Source: Candidatus Parcubacteria bacterium (GTDB taxonomy: Bacteria; Patescibacteriota; Minisyncoccia; Phycocordibacterales; Phycocordibacteraceae). Taken from it: a stretch of DNA of 18,147 nt. The position numbers and the translations under genes were made by a program. Position 1 is the first letter of the stretch. Every line of letters begins with the position of its first letter. Positions 1 through 7,078 of this stretch are shown here, in pieces. The notes beneath the pieces were generated by a model. That model was given only the letters and a program-made list of their open reading frames with translations. It ran no database searches and was not told the DNA's origin. Location of the stretch: positions 1 through 18,147 of the forward strand of contig DAIDID010000001.1 of assembly GCA_027459545.1 (NCBI GenBank), given 5' to 3'.

Positions 1-1163
1 TGCACATTACCTGCTTGGCTTGGATCAACAACGAGCGTAGCTAGTCGGTTGGTTAGGTCAATGCGCCATATTTTATCTGTAAAAGACACAGCTCCTTGAT
101 ACCAGTCATCAGGGAGATTGCCTGTCATTGAAGTTGGAATTGCACAGTAGAGAGCTGTGCTATCGCTAGTCCAAACGCATTTTTCCGCGAGCGTAGCGAG
201 CGGAAGCGGAATAACAGTTCCTCGACTGAGGTTAATCGTAGCCATATGAAATGTTTTTCCATCAGTATAACTAAAGAGAACTTCATTTCCCGAAGGGCTC
301 GGAAGAGCAGTAAGTCCTTTGTAGGGTCCAATTATTGGTGTAAATGCACCTCTTGAAATTGAAAAGGCGTACCCATCTAGCTCTGAAGACGCTTTGGTTA
401 CGGCAATAAGCCCCGCACCAGCTACATGAACCACTAGCGACGTAAGAGGTGAGGTAAAGAGCGTGTGCACATTTGTGCCATCAGCATTTGCTGCTGCGCC
501 TATTGAGCTTTCAGTACCACTCGTAAGTACAAAAACAGTAGTTGACCCTAAAACAGTGGCTTGGTCTAAATCCTGCTGAAGAAAATAGCCACCATTACCA
601 GTATAAGGAAGAGCGTAGGTATTTATGTGTGAAGTTCCATCAGTCGACTGTGTTAAAAATTGTACGAAAGCCATTGAGCCATCGGGAAGCCACGAAGCTT
701 CTTGAATTCCAGGAAGGGTTTTGTCAGACACACGACTTAATTTTCTAGATAGTGCAAGATAGGAGTATATATTTCCACTTTCTCTATCAATATACCTAAC
801 CTCAACATCACCAGGAGAGTAGGTTGTAACAGAAGTGCTTGTTGCAGAATTGAGACTAGAGGAAGTCGCTGATGTGCTAGAAACCGAGTATACGGGAGCT
901 ATATCAAGCTCAACCTCTCCAGCAGAAACAGGACTAGAGGTGATTTGAATTAAGTTTGGGGCAACTACTTTGCCGGCACTGGCTGCGCCAGTGCCGACCT
1001 CAACAGTATTTTGAGAAGCTACCGTTCCTGCTCCAGTATCTCCAAAATTATTTCCGTTACTTACAGTAAGTTTTGCCGAAGGTTTAAAAAGAAAATACAG
1101 ACCCACCACAAGAGCGAGTATCAACAAAACCATTCCAATAACAATCAATTGACTTCGTTTCAT
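1..1163 (-). CDS. Membrane-anchored beta-propeller-like surface protein (3' end off window)
   Basis: The frame is open from an ATG at 1163 to the left edge (387 codons, no stop), so the C-terminus is missing. Residues 1-6 are basic (MKRSQL), followed by one hydrophobic segment at about 7-26, which suggests a type II anchor with the rest outside the cell. A Ser/Thr/Ala-rich linker (about 35-110) leads into a beta-rich region with repeated blade-like phrases such as WLPDGSMAFVQF, SPSGNEVLFSYTDGK and CVWTSDSTALYCAIP, which resemble the PD40/TolB-type propeller signature. The start lies 3 bp after the stop of the pilin-like gene, so it is the most distal visible gene of the secretion cluster and probably co-transcribed. 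The propeller call rests on motif appearance only; the anchor and export are better supported. A function as adhesin or appendage-associated sensor is inference. Confidence 0.72.
   Translation of the reverse strand, partial: MKRSQLIVIGMVLLILALVVGLYFLFKPSAKLTVSNGNNFGDTGAGTVASQNTVEVGTGAASAGKVVAPNLIQITSSPVSAGEVELDIAPVYSVSSTSATSSSLNSATSTSVTTYSPGDVEVRYIDRESGNIYSYLALSRKLSRVSDKTLPGIQEASWLPDGSMAFVQFLTQSTDGTSHINTYALPYTGNGGYFLQQDLDQATVLGSTTVFVLTSGTESSIGAAANADGTNVHTLFTSPLTSLVVHVAGAGLIAVTKASSELDGYAFSISRGAFTPIIGPYKGLTALPSPSGNEVLFSYTDGKTFHMATINLSRGTVIPLPLATLAEKCVWTSDSTALYCAIPTSMTGNLPDDWYQGAVSFTDKIWRIDLTNRLATLVVDPSQAGNV
974..996. repeat. Perfect mini-palindrome in the beta-propeller-like gene
   Basis: Arms cggcactggc / gccagtgccg (10 bp) around loop tgc. 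It encodes GTGAASAG in the Ser/Ala linker after the membrane anchor. GC-rich compared with neighbours. Confidence 0.85.
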
Positions 1164-1166
1164 ATA

Positions 1167-2456
1167 TTATGGGCCAGTGCTTACGCTCGCAGAGCAGGTT
1201 TTACTTGGGCATGCTGCACAAGAAGAAGCAGTCGTGTTATCAAGAGCACAATACACAGTGCCGTTTTCACCAGTAGCAGTGCACATATGGCTTGGACAGT
1301 CACTACACTGATCAGCAACGGTGCCATCTAGAGTACAAGAAACAACAGTTGGGCTTGCTGAGGGATTGTATGTGCAGGTGCCACCCCCTTCAGGTTGACA
1401 GATATAGTCAAGACCATTTTGATTTTGGCAATTAGTATCAGTAGTGCAATCACCACCTGGTTGAACAGTTCCATCAGCAGTATTAGGTGTCGCAGCATCA
1501 GCGGAAGAAGCAGCCGGAGAGTCAGAAGAGGTGCTCAGGGCGGAAAAATCAGAACCAATATTTAAATTTAATATCCTTTTGTCGATAATGCTAAATACAA
1601 GCACTGGCGAAAGCACGAGCACAAGTCCAAGAATTGCCGTAGAAATAAGTTCGCGGGCTTGTTTTACTTCAGTTACGCTATCGCCGCCCATATATATGAT
1701 ACCTGCCCGCATTATCTGAATAACAGCAAGCACTGCAGCAAGACCAACGCAGTATTTATAAATGGCATTTAAAAATGTTCCTAAATCAGGTGCTGTGGTT
1801 AGATTTTTTAATACAGGGAGGTTGGTTAGTGCAACAAAACCACCATTTGCAGGTGCCGCTGAAGAAGGTGTTCCGGCAGCAGGATTTGTGACACAGATAC
1901 CGCTACTATTACAAGTATCTCCACTAGCCATGCAGGCTTGATCATTGCTTCCACACCACCCACCAGTAGCTACGCTTCCGCTTTTAGGAGTCGGATTACA
2001 AATTCCGTTATTGTCACACTCGAGCCCACTCGCACAAGTTAGTTCTGGGCCACCTGCATTTTTTGGTGCGCATGATCCACCTTTTGCAACCACAGAAGCT
2101 GTTTGAGCCGCATCCTTTGTTATTTGTTGAGACGTTACTGCATTCATTTGAAACGTAGAGGAGCCTTTTACCGGTATTTTTAATGCATTGTTCGCAGCCT
2201 GCTCAATAGTTTGGGCATTTGGTTGAGTTGTATTCCCTGGAGTAGATGCCTCACTAGATGCCTGTTGGAGCATACTTAAAAGCATATTTCTAGTATTGTT
2301 GTTTGGATTTGCAATATAATTTTTTGTTACCACCTGCAAAGCAGATAAGGTTCCAGCTGTTTGAGCAGAGGCAACGTTAATCCCAAGAGGACTTAATGTT
2401 ATCCCAAAGAGTAGTGCCACCAAAAATAGTTTAGTTTTAATCATATTACTAATCAT
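1167..2456 (-). CDS. VirB2/TrbC-like type IV secretion pilin with two Cys-rich domains
   Basis: This 429-residue protein starts with a signal peptide (about 1-31, ending VASAQ). Residues 228-255 and 268-291 form two hydrophobic helices separated by a short polar turn (GGDSVTEVKQAREL). This is the VirB2/TrbC (T4SS pilin) core arrangement, and the helix-turn-helix is the family-defining part. Unusually, the core is flanked by cysteine-rich modules: eight Cys between residues 129 and 188 and twelve between 337 and 421. The C-terminal one ends in two tandem copies of C-x9-C-x2-C-P-S-x2-C starting at residues 374 and 403. Ordinary VirB2 pilins are about 100-120 residues, so this one is about four times longer. 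The ATG overlaps the TGA of the preceding gene (ATGA at 2453-2456), implying translational coupling. No Shine-Dalgarno is visible. Pilin role is strong inference; the Cys-rich parts have no assigned function. Confidence 0.8.
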   Translation of the reverse strand: MISNMIKTKLFLVALLFGITLSPLGINVASAQTAGTLSALQVVTKNYIANPNNNTRNMLLSMLQQASSEASTPGNTTQPNAQTIEQAANNALKIPVKGSSTFQMNAVTSQQITKDAAQTASVVAKGGSCAPKNAGGPELTCASGLECDNNGICNPTPKSGSVATGGWCGSNDQACMASGDTCNSSGICVTNPAAGTPSSAAPANGGFVALTNLPVLKNLTTAPDLGTFLNAIYKYCVGLAAVLAVIQIMRAGIIYMGGDSVTEVKQARELISTAILGLVLVLSPVLVFSIIDKRILNLNIGSDFSALSTSSDSPAASSADAATPNTADGTVQPGGDCTTDTNCQNQNGLDYICQPEGGGTCTYNPSASPTVVSCTLDGTVADQCSDCPSHMCTATGENGTVYCALDNTTASSCAACPSKTCSASVSTGP

Positions 2457-3505
2457 AATCCAAACAGACCGGTAGAGTTACTGTTTCCGAATTGTACAGA
2501 AAGAGTGCTGTTTGCGGTTTCATTGCTTGAAGAATTGTTTGCAGAAAAGTTTAATTGTGCTGTACCAACTCCCGTACCCGTATCTCGCACAGTCAAAGAA
2601 TTTGTGGAGCCACTATCTGTGCCGTTCATAGTCCAGTTTAGAGCAGGCGTACTTGAAAAATAATAAGGCACACCTAAGAATGTGTCCTCAGAATCAGGCA
2701 TCGTATACGAAGAACCTAGAGCGTTGTCATAAATAGGTCCCAATAAAGGGTCTTCTTTATAAATACGAGTTATTGGGCTGATGGGCGTAATGGTTGTATT
2801 TCCTTCTGCCATTAAGCTCCCGTCTTGGCTGGTCACTGTGACTGATACATCAGCATCTCGATACATTTGTGGAGCAATGGCATCGAGCACAGAAGCCCCG
2901 ATTCCGGAGTCTGCAGTAAGTTCTTGATCCCCCAAGCTCCAAGTATATATAAGCGAAGAAGGATCAATTTGATTTCCTGAGGAATCACGTAAATCAGGAA
3001 TTGCTATAACTCGCACATGCCCTTCTGATGGCACAAGAGACGCCCCATCATAAAAAGGATGTGTGCTTGAAACAGGCTCGACCACGAGCGCAACGTTTTC
3101 TGGAATAATTAAGAGGGATTGACTATAGGACTGCCCACCAGAAACAGCAGTAACAACAATGTTATTTTTGCTACCTGGACCTCCGAGAGTTATTGCAATG
3201 CCCGCTCCCCCGCTACCACTATAGTATTGTTCACCATTAACTTTTACGCTTATCGTTGCACCAGAAATATCAAATGCAGAACTCGAAGGCGTGATGGTTA
3301 CTGTGGAATATGGAGTGGGATACTGCGGTGATTGATCTAGCGTAAGGGACTGGGTAGCTGCACCACTACCACTGCCAACTGCAGAATTTGTTTGTGCATG
3401 TGTGGGGAGGATTATAAGTGCGTATGAAAAAATCAAAATCACACTATTTATAATCACCAGCGTGAAAATAAAGCCAGAAGCTATCTCAGAAAATTTCTGC
3501 AACAT
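2453..3505 (-). CDS. Anchored Ig-like extracellular protein of the T4SS cluster
   Basis: This 350-residue protein has an N-terminal hydrophobic segment (about 10-36, followed by HAQ, compatible with a signal peptide or anchor). The remaining ~310 residues are beta-rich, Ser/Thr/Asn-rich and contain no cysteine or predicted helix bundle. Phrases such as STVTITPSSSAFDISGATISV and RVIAIPDLRDSSG with a TWSLG motif resemble Ig-like/PKD-type beta-sandwich repeats; two or three domains are plausible. It ends in an Asn/Ser-rich tail. It lies between a small membrane protein and the Cys-rich pilin, to which it is coupled by a 4-nt ATGA overlap. A -10-like TATACT sits 6 nt before the ATG. The product is most likely on the outer face of the cell as part of, or bound to, the secretion appendage. 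No enzymatic motif was recognised. Confidence 0.75.
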   Translation of the reverse strand: MLQKFSEIASGFIFTLVIINSVILIFSYALIILPTHAQTNSAVGSGSGAATQSLTLDQSPQYPTPYSTVTITPSSSAFDISGATISVKVNGEQYYSGSGGAGIAITLGGPGSKNNIVVTAVSGGQSYSQSLLIIPENVALVVEPVSSTHPFYDGASLVPSEGHVRVIAIPDLRDSSGNQIDPSSLIYTWSLGDQELTADSGIGASVLDAIAPQMYRDADVSVTVTSQDGSLMAEGNTTITPISPITRIYKEDPLLGPIYDNALGSSYTMPDSEDTFLGVPYYFSSTPALNWTMNGTDSGSTNSLTVRDTGTGVGTAQLNFSANNSSSNETANSTLSVQFGNSNSTGLFGL

Positions 3506-3511
3506 GCGTTT

Positions 3512-3517
3512 AGTATA
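3512..3517 (-). promoter_or_regulatory. -10 box (TATACT) 6 nt before ATG of the Ig-like gene
   Basis: On the minus strand TATACT ends 6 nt before the ATG at 3505, inside the 57-bp gap after the stop at 3563. The usual distance from -10 box to transcript start would put the first base at the A of the ATG, so the mRNA would be leaderless. No good -35 hexamer lies 16-18 nt upstream; the region there is A-rich. The support is the sequence match plus recurrence of the same geometry at other genes in this window. Confidence 0.5.
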
Positions 3518-3562
3518 GCGCGCGGCGGTGTTACTTTTTTACTATTTCAAAAATACTGGGTA

Positions 3563-4099
3563 TTATGCGGCCTGAGAAAGTCGAGCGTTGTCGTTTGCGA
3601 CTGACGCAAGTGATGCAGCCATTGCTTTCTCTCTCTGGGTACGAGCTCGCGCCTCGGCTTCAGCCGCTCGCGCCTCTCGTTCTTTTCGGTCCTTCTCTGC
3701 TTTTAGTTGCGCTTTATATTTTTTAACAGCTTCTTTGTACTCCCACTTATCAGCAAGTCGCGATCGGACGATGATAGTAATTACTTCGCCAGTCGTAAAA
3801 GGAAAATCATCAAGCAACGGCACAAAATCAATCGCTCCCAGCGCCATTGTAAGCAAGGCATTTACACTAGAGCTTTTTCCTTTGTAGGCTCCTGCTATGT
3901 AAAGACCGAGTGTAATGCTTATAAATTCAAGAAATGAAATAATCCACGATCCAATAAACCCAATAGGTGCACCAACAAAGGGAATAGCGTCTACAAAAAG
4001 GAGAAATATTTTTAAAGCATCAAAAACAACTGCAAGTCCTATAAATACTCCTGCGGGAAGATTTCCAACAGTGGTCTTTTTAACAGGAGCTGAGATCAT
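3563..4099 (-). CDS. Small polytopic membrane protein with charged coiled-coil tail
   Basis: This 178-residue protein has about three hydrophobic stretches between residues 14 and 112 (roughly 16-37, 41-72 and 78-95). They are followed by a highly charged helical tail (about 115-165) rich in Lys, Glu, Arg and Ala with EAR/ARA repeats, and then a short polar end. There is no signal peptide. The tail is expected in the cytoplasm and could bind the VirB4 ATPase encoded just upstream. It is not a family I can name; its position between VirB4 and the surface proteins argues for an inner-membrane component or scaffold of the secretion machine. The ATG at 4099 is chosen because it is the first in frame and lies 6 nt after a TAGAAT box. 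The DNA of the tail has a short direct repeat (gctcgcgcctc twice at 3645-3680), which reflects the EAR/ARA repetition. Confidence 0.75.
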   Translation of the reverse strand: MISAPVKKTTVGNLPAGVFIGLAVVFDALKIFLLFVDAIPFVGAPIGFIGSWIISFLEFISITLGLYIAGAYKGKSSSVNALLTMALGAIDFVPLLDDFPFTTGEVITIIVRSRLADKWEYKEAVKKYKAQLKAEKDRKEREARAAEAEARARTQREKAMAASLASVANDNARLSQAA

Positions 4100-4105
4100 T
4101 ATTTC

Positions 4106-4111
4106 ATTCTA
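4106..4111 (-). promoter_or_regulatory. -10 box (TAGAAT) 6 nt before ATG of the small membrane protein
   Basis: TAGAAT on the minus strand ends 6 nt before the ATG at 4099, within the 48-bp gap after virB4. The bases directly before it are GGTG, but not in exact extended -10 register. It has the same spacing as the boxes before the Ig-like, PrgI and helicase genes, hence a likely internal promoter giving a leaderless transcript. No clear -35. Confidence 0.42.
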
Positions 4112-4115
4112 CACC

Positions 4116-4139
4116 GAAGCGTGCCGAGGTCTCGGCTTC
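4116..4139. repeat. Quasi-palindrome in the virB4 downstream gap
   Basis: The core is gccgag-gt-ctcggc (4123-4136). The outer bases gaag (4116-4119) and cttc (4136-4139) also pair if a 4-nt bulge is allowed. No T-run follows on either strand, so it does not look like an intrinsic terminator. It may affect mRNA stability between virB4 and the next gene. Confidence 0.4.
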
Positions 4140-4147
4140 TGATTTTA

Positions 4148-5986
4148 CTATGCTGGTTGACTACCTTCACTCGCTTCGTGTCTTTGTTTTTCCTGTTTTA
4201 TTGCTAAAAGCTGAGAAGGATCCGATGTGATAATTTGATCCTCCGTATACGAGGCAACTATTTTTATAGCAACATGCTTAAGTCCAGCGAAGAAAAGTCC
4301 CTCACCAACACCAGACTCAAGAAGGAGATATTTTTCTTCATCAGTTAAATTAAACGTGTCTTTAAGTACATCTATGGTGGTCGGGGACTGCTTCAGAAGG
4401 AGCTGGATGGAGGAGTTTGTGAGAATTGGCTTTCCATAGGGAGAACGAAGGAAGTCTTCTACGTCTTGAGTAATAGTTGAAAGGCCCAAGTAATACTTTC
4501 GGCCACGCTTTGCAAGGCTATATAGAAACGAGGCAGTATCTTCTGACTTCATCATCCACCACGCTTCATCTATGATAAGTAGGCGTTTTTTGAGTTCATG
4601 TCGAACGGCATTCCATATAAAATGTGTCACGATATACATTGCAACGGGTTTGAGCTCGTCCTCCATATCGCGTACAGAAAAAACCACAAACTGCTTATTT
4701 ATGTCGATATTTGTTGGTTGATTTAAAAATCCTGCCCACGTTCCATGAGTAAATTTTGAGAGACGTTGCACAATAGACTCACTTCCCTCCATCCCCGAGA
4801 GCACACTTTCAAAATCACCAAGCAGAGGTGGTTCTGAACCAGTAAAGTCAGCATCGCCGGTAATGTCTTTAAGCGCATAAGTTTCAGAAATTGCACGATC
4901 AACTATTGCATCTTCTTCTGGTGTAAGACCACCCAGCATAATTCTGAACAAACCGACGAGATTAATGATATTTGAGCGAAGTATATCCGCAGGCTCCTCA
5001 TCTTCTTTAACAGGAGGTAGATCAAAGGGATTTATATGATTTTCAGAAGAAAGAGAGATATTGAACAGGCGACCTCCGGTCGCCTGCGCGAGGTATTCAT
5101 ACTCCCGTTCAGGATCGATTACAATTACATCAGTATCAAACATCAGAGAACGCAATATTTCGAGCTTCACTGCATACGACTTTCCGCTACCAGACTTAGC
5201 AAAAGTTACGGAGTTGTAGTTTTCAAGTGAAAAACGATCAAAAAGTATGAGTGAGGAATTATGGCGATTTATACCATACAGAATTCCTCTATCGCTCGTA
5301 AGATCAAACGAAACAAATGGAAATATTGAAGAAAGTGGCGAAGAAGTGAGTTTCGTATTTACGCTCAGTTCGTCATTTGCAAGAGGTAGAGTTGATCGAA
5401 ATCCTTGCTCTTGCTGAAAAAGAGCGGGCTTTGTGTAAATGAGTTTAGAATCAAGTATGCCACGCACATCACCTTCAATTTTATTAAGCTCCTCCATAGA
5501 AGAAGCATAAAGGGTGATGTAAAGACCAACTTCATACAAGTGCTCTTGTGCCTGCTGGAGCTGGTCGCGGAGGTTCTCAATATCTTGATATGCGGTATCT
5601 AAAAGCGGATCACGCACCAATCCCTTCTCTTCCCTTTCAGAGATTTGGCTTTGTACTTCTGCTACTTTTTTCTGAAAGTCTCGAAGAGCCTGTCCTGTAT
5701 TGATAGGGTGAATAAATATTCCTACGTCAAAGACTTTATCTAGATTTATAATCGGCTCAAACCAGCTATCTGCGAGAAATCGTGGATATGAAATAGTATA
5801 GAAAGAGCGAGAAAATTTTTCACCAATTTCGATCTCCTTTGATCCAATTTTCAAACCCGCAGGGGCAATAGTATCTGCGAGGTCGAGTGTTCCTTGTGCG
5901 TAGATGTCATTTGGGAGTACCGCTGCAATTTCAGGAGCAGCGCCCTTCTTTTTGTTATTTGAATTAAAAAAATCAAGTAGTGCCAT
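4148..5986 (-). CDS. virB4: VirB4/TraC-family T4SS ATPase
   Basis: This 612-residue protein carries the VirB4/TraC ATPase core. The Walker A is AKSGSGKS at 263-270, directly followed by the helix YAVKLEILRS, and the Walker B is RLLIIDEAWW at 468-477. There is an RGRKYYLG segment (494-501) and STITQDVEDF (503-512), matching the conserved C-terminal motifs of the family, and DPEREY at 291-296 is the usual post-beta2 motif. Residues 50-200 hold the N-terminal region with a long coiled coil (about 100-150). It is shorter than typical VirB4 (about 800 residues) because part of the N-terminal module is encoded separately just upstream (5990-6619, 3-bp gap). It is expected to form hexamers at the inner membrane and power pilus assembly or substrate transfer. 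No Shine-Dalgarno is seen, so translation is probably coupled. The palindrome at 5066-5086 encodes the conserved QATGGRL stretch. Confidence 0.95.
   Translation of the reverse strand: MALLDFFNSNNKKKGAAPEIAAVLPNDIYAQGTLDLADTIAPAGLKIGSKEIEIGEKFSRSFYTISYPRFLADSWFEPIINLDKVFDVGIFIHPINTGQALRDFQKKVAEVQSQISEREEKGLVRDPLLDTAYQDIENLRDQLQQAQEHLYEVGLYITLYASSMEELNKIEGDVRGILDSKLIYTKPALFQQEQGFRSTLPLANDELSVNTKLTSSPLSSIFPFVSFDLTSDRGILYGINRHNSSLILFDRFSLENYNSVTFAKSGSGKSYAVKLEILRSLMFDTDVIVIDPEREYEYLAQATGGRLFNISLSSENHINPFDLPPVKEDEEPADILRSNIINLVGLFRIMLGGLTPEEDAIVDRAISETYALKDITGDADFTGSEPPLLGDFESVLSGMEGSESIVQRLSKFTHGTWAGFLNQPTNIDINKQFVVFSVRDMEDELKPVAMYIVTHFIWNAVRHELKKRLLIIDEAWWMMKSEDTASFLYSLAKRGRKYYLGLSTITQDVEDFLRSPYGKPILTNSSIQLLLKQSPTTIDVLKDTFNLTDEEKYLLLESGVGEGLFFAGLKHVAIKIVASYTEDQIITSDPSQLLAIKQEKQRHEASEGSQPA
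5066..5086. repeat. Perfect mini-palindrome inside virB4
   Basis: Arms caggcgacc / ggtcgcctg (9 bp) around a 3-nt loop tcc. It lies over codons for the conserved QATGGRL region of the ATPase, so it arose by codon choice or local rewriting and not by insertion of foreign sequence. Confidence 0.8.
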
Positions 5987-5989
5987 GAG

Positions 5990-6619
5990 CTAGGTGTTAG
6001 TAAGGCGAATAGGGTTTTCCATGTCGCCTAAATTAAATGATCGATACAGAAGCTCTATTATTTCTTCAGTACCAAGTGGAATTGCTCGAAGTCCTGAAGA
6101 TGAAAGTCCAGCTGCGACTAAAGACATTCGTTGCTCAAGCTGTATGCGTTCCTTTTCAAAATCGTCTGTTTCCTCAGAGCCCGCTTCTTTTTTGTTGCCG
6201 AAACCAAATGTCTTTGCGACTTCAGCTCCCCCACTTTGCGCGTATGGCACAATTACATAAAACATCTTTGTCATAATATCCGCACCTTCAATGAAATTCT
6301 GAATAAACGCAATATATTCGCGGAGCTGAAGGCGCATGAGTTCGGTGCTTTGGATGTCCATTCGTTGTTGGAGTAGCTCGAGGTACGGACGAATGTCCAT
6401 CTTCCGCGAGTGCACGACAATTTGCACAGAAAAGTCGAGCGTATTTAAAAATGATTGGAAGCCCCCGATAATTCCTCTTTGCTCATCCTCAGATTTAAGT
6501 GAAAAATTAATCGAAGATACCATAAGTATTCCTCGGTAGCCGCCATCCTTAAGCAAAACAACGCCATTTCTGACTTCTTTTACGGGAACGAAGGATTGTG
6601 AGGCTTTTGATGCGGGCAT
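5990..6619 (-). CDS. TraC-like N-terminal-domain protein (separate VirB4 N-module)
   Basis: This 209-residue soluble protein resembles the N-terminal domain of TraC/VirB4 proteins: VRNGVVLLKDGGYRGILMV (17-35), then INFSLKSEDEQRGIIGGF and LNTLDFSVQIVVHSRKMD. This succession of a small beta-sheet and helices precedes the ATPase domain in full-length relatives. It has no Walker motifs and no membrane segment. The stop is 3 bp before the VirB4 ATG and the start 8 bp after the PrgI stop, in the order PrgI - TraC N-module - VirB4. The likely job is to dock the ATPase onto the PrgI/VirB6 membrane complex (inference). A Gly/Glu-rich flexible stretch sits at about 130-155. No Shine-Dalgarno is visible before the ATG at 6619. 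This is either an ancestral fission or a lineage-specific architecture, not a frameshift: the flanking codons give clean termini. Confidence 0.8.
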   Translation of the reverse strand: MPASKASQSFVPVKEVRNGVVLLKDGGYRGILMVSSINFSLKSEDEQRGIIGGFQSFLNTLDFSVQIVVHSRKMDIRPYLELLQQRMDIQSTELMRLQLREYIAFIQNFIEGADIMTKMFYVIVPYAQSGGAEVAKTFGFGNKKEAGSEETDDFEKERIQLEQRMSLVAAGLSSSGLRAIPLGTEEIIELLYRSFNLGDMENPIRLTNT

Positions 6620-6627
6620 AGGTGCGA

Positions 6628-7035
6628 TTATTGCTGGTTTTCAGCTGAAAGGTCTTTTATGTCGAGTGACCACGCGAGGTCTCTGAGTTTGCTTTGAGAA
6701 AGGCCAAGTTTTTCGCGTGCAACAGGAGGAGGAGCGACAGGAGCTGCTTTTTCTACAGGAGCGTCCTTTTTCCAAAGATATAGTCTTCCACCGATGTAGT
6801 AGTTAAAACCTGCTTCGAGCATTTCTATGAATGATTTGCTATTTACTTTGTAAAAAGCGAGCGCAAGTGCAAAAGCCGCAACGGGTATTGCAAGTATGAA
6901 TCCTATACCATGCAAGTAGAGTACAAGAATTACACAGAGCCCTGCTCCACCAGCAATAAAGATAAATTGTTTGAGCGTGAGAGGTCCGAAAATTTTATCT
7001 TCCACTTCAATGAACTGAGGTACTTGGTATTCCAT
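6628..7035 (-). CDS. PrgI-family (VirB3-like) membrane protein
   Basis: This 135-residue protein begins MEYQVPQFIEVEDKIFGPLT, the typical PrgI start (a short beta segment, then FGPLTLKQF leading into the membrane). Two hydrophobic helices follow at about 23-41 and 43-62, then an amphipathic stretch (FIEMLEAGFNYYIGGRLYLW) and a Pro/Ala-rich plus charged tail. PrgI proteins replace VirB3 in Gram-positive and CPR systems and sit next to the VirB4/TraC ATPase, as here. I chose the ATG at 7035 over the adjacent in-frame GTG at 7038, because ATG lies 7 nt after an extended -10 box. Expected location: inner membrane, contacting VirB6 and VirB4. Confidence 0.88.
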   Translation of the reverse strand: MEYQVPQFIEVEDKIFGPLTLKQFIFIAGGAGLCVILVLYLHGIGFILAIPVAAFALALAFYKVNSKSFIEMLEAGFNYYIGGRLYLWKKDAPVEKAAPVAPPPVAREKLGLSQSKLRDLAWSLDIKDLSAENQQ

Positions 7036-7042
7036 CACTACT

Positions 7043-7051
7043 AGTATACCA
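7043..7051 (-). promoter_or_regulatory. Extended -10 (TGGTATACT) 7 nt before the PrgI ATG
   Basis: On the minus strand TGG-TATACT matches the TGn-TATAAT extended -10 pattern, which can work without a -35 box. It ends 7 nt before the ATG at 7035, in the 43-bp gap after the Pro-rich gene. The predicted first transcribed base is the start codon, with no room for a ribosome-binding site. Confidence 0.55.
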
Positions 7052-7078
7052 GCTTCTTACGACCACCAAAGAAAAGTA

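Noticed and set aside
183-205. Imperfect palindrome ttccgc ... gcggaa with cgagcgtagc also found near base 33
   Set aside because: Only 6 bp pair and the inner part mismatches; the shared 10-mer occurs twice in the same gene and is too short to call a repeat family.
2453-2456. Possible recoding of TGA (as in Absconditabacteria/Gracilibacteria, where TGA codes Gly)
   Set aside because: TGA ends the Ig-like gene in a classic ATGA overlap and also ends the M23 gene just before a convergent gene, so TGA behaves as a stop here; the in-frame TGA at 16110 is better treated as a separate start problem.
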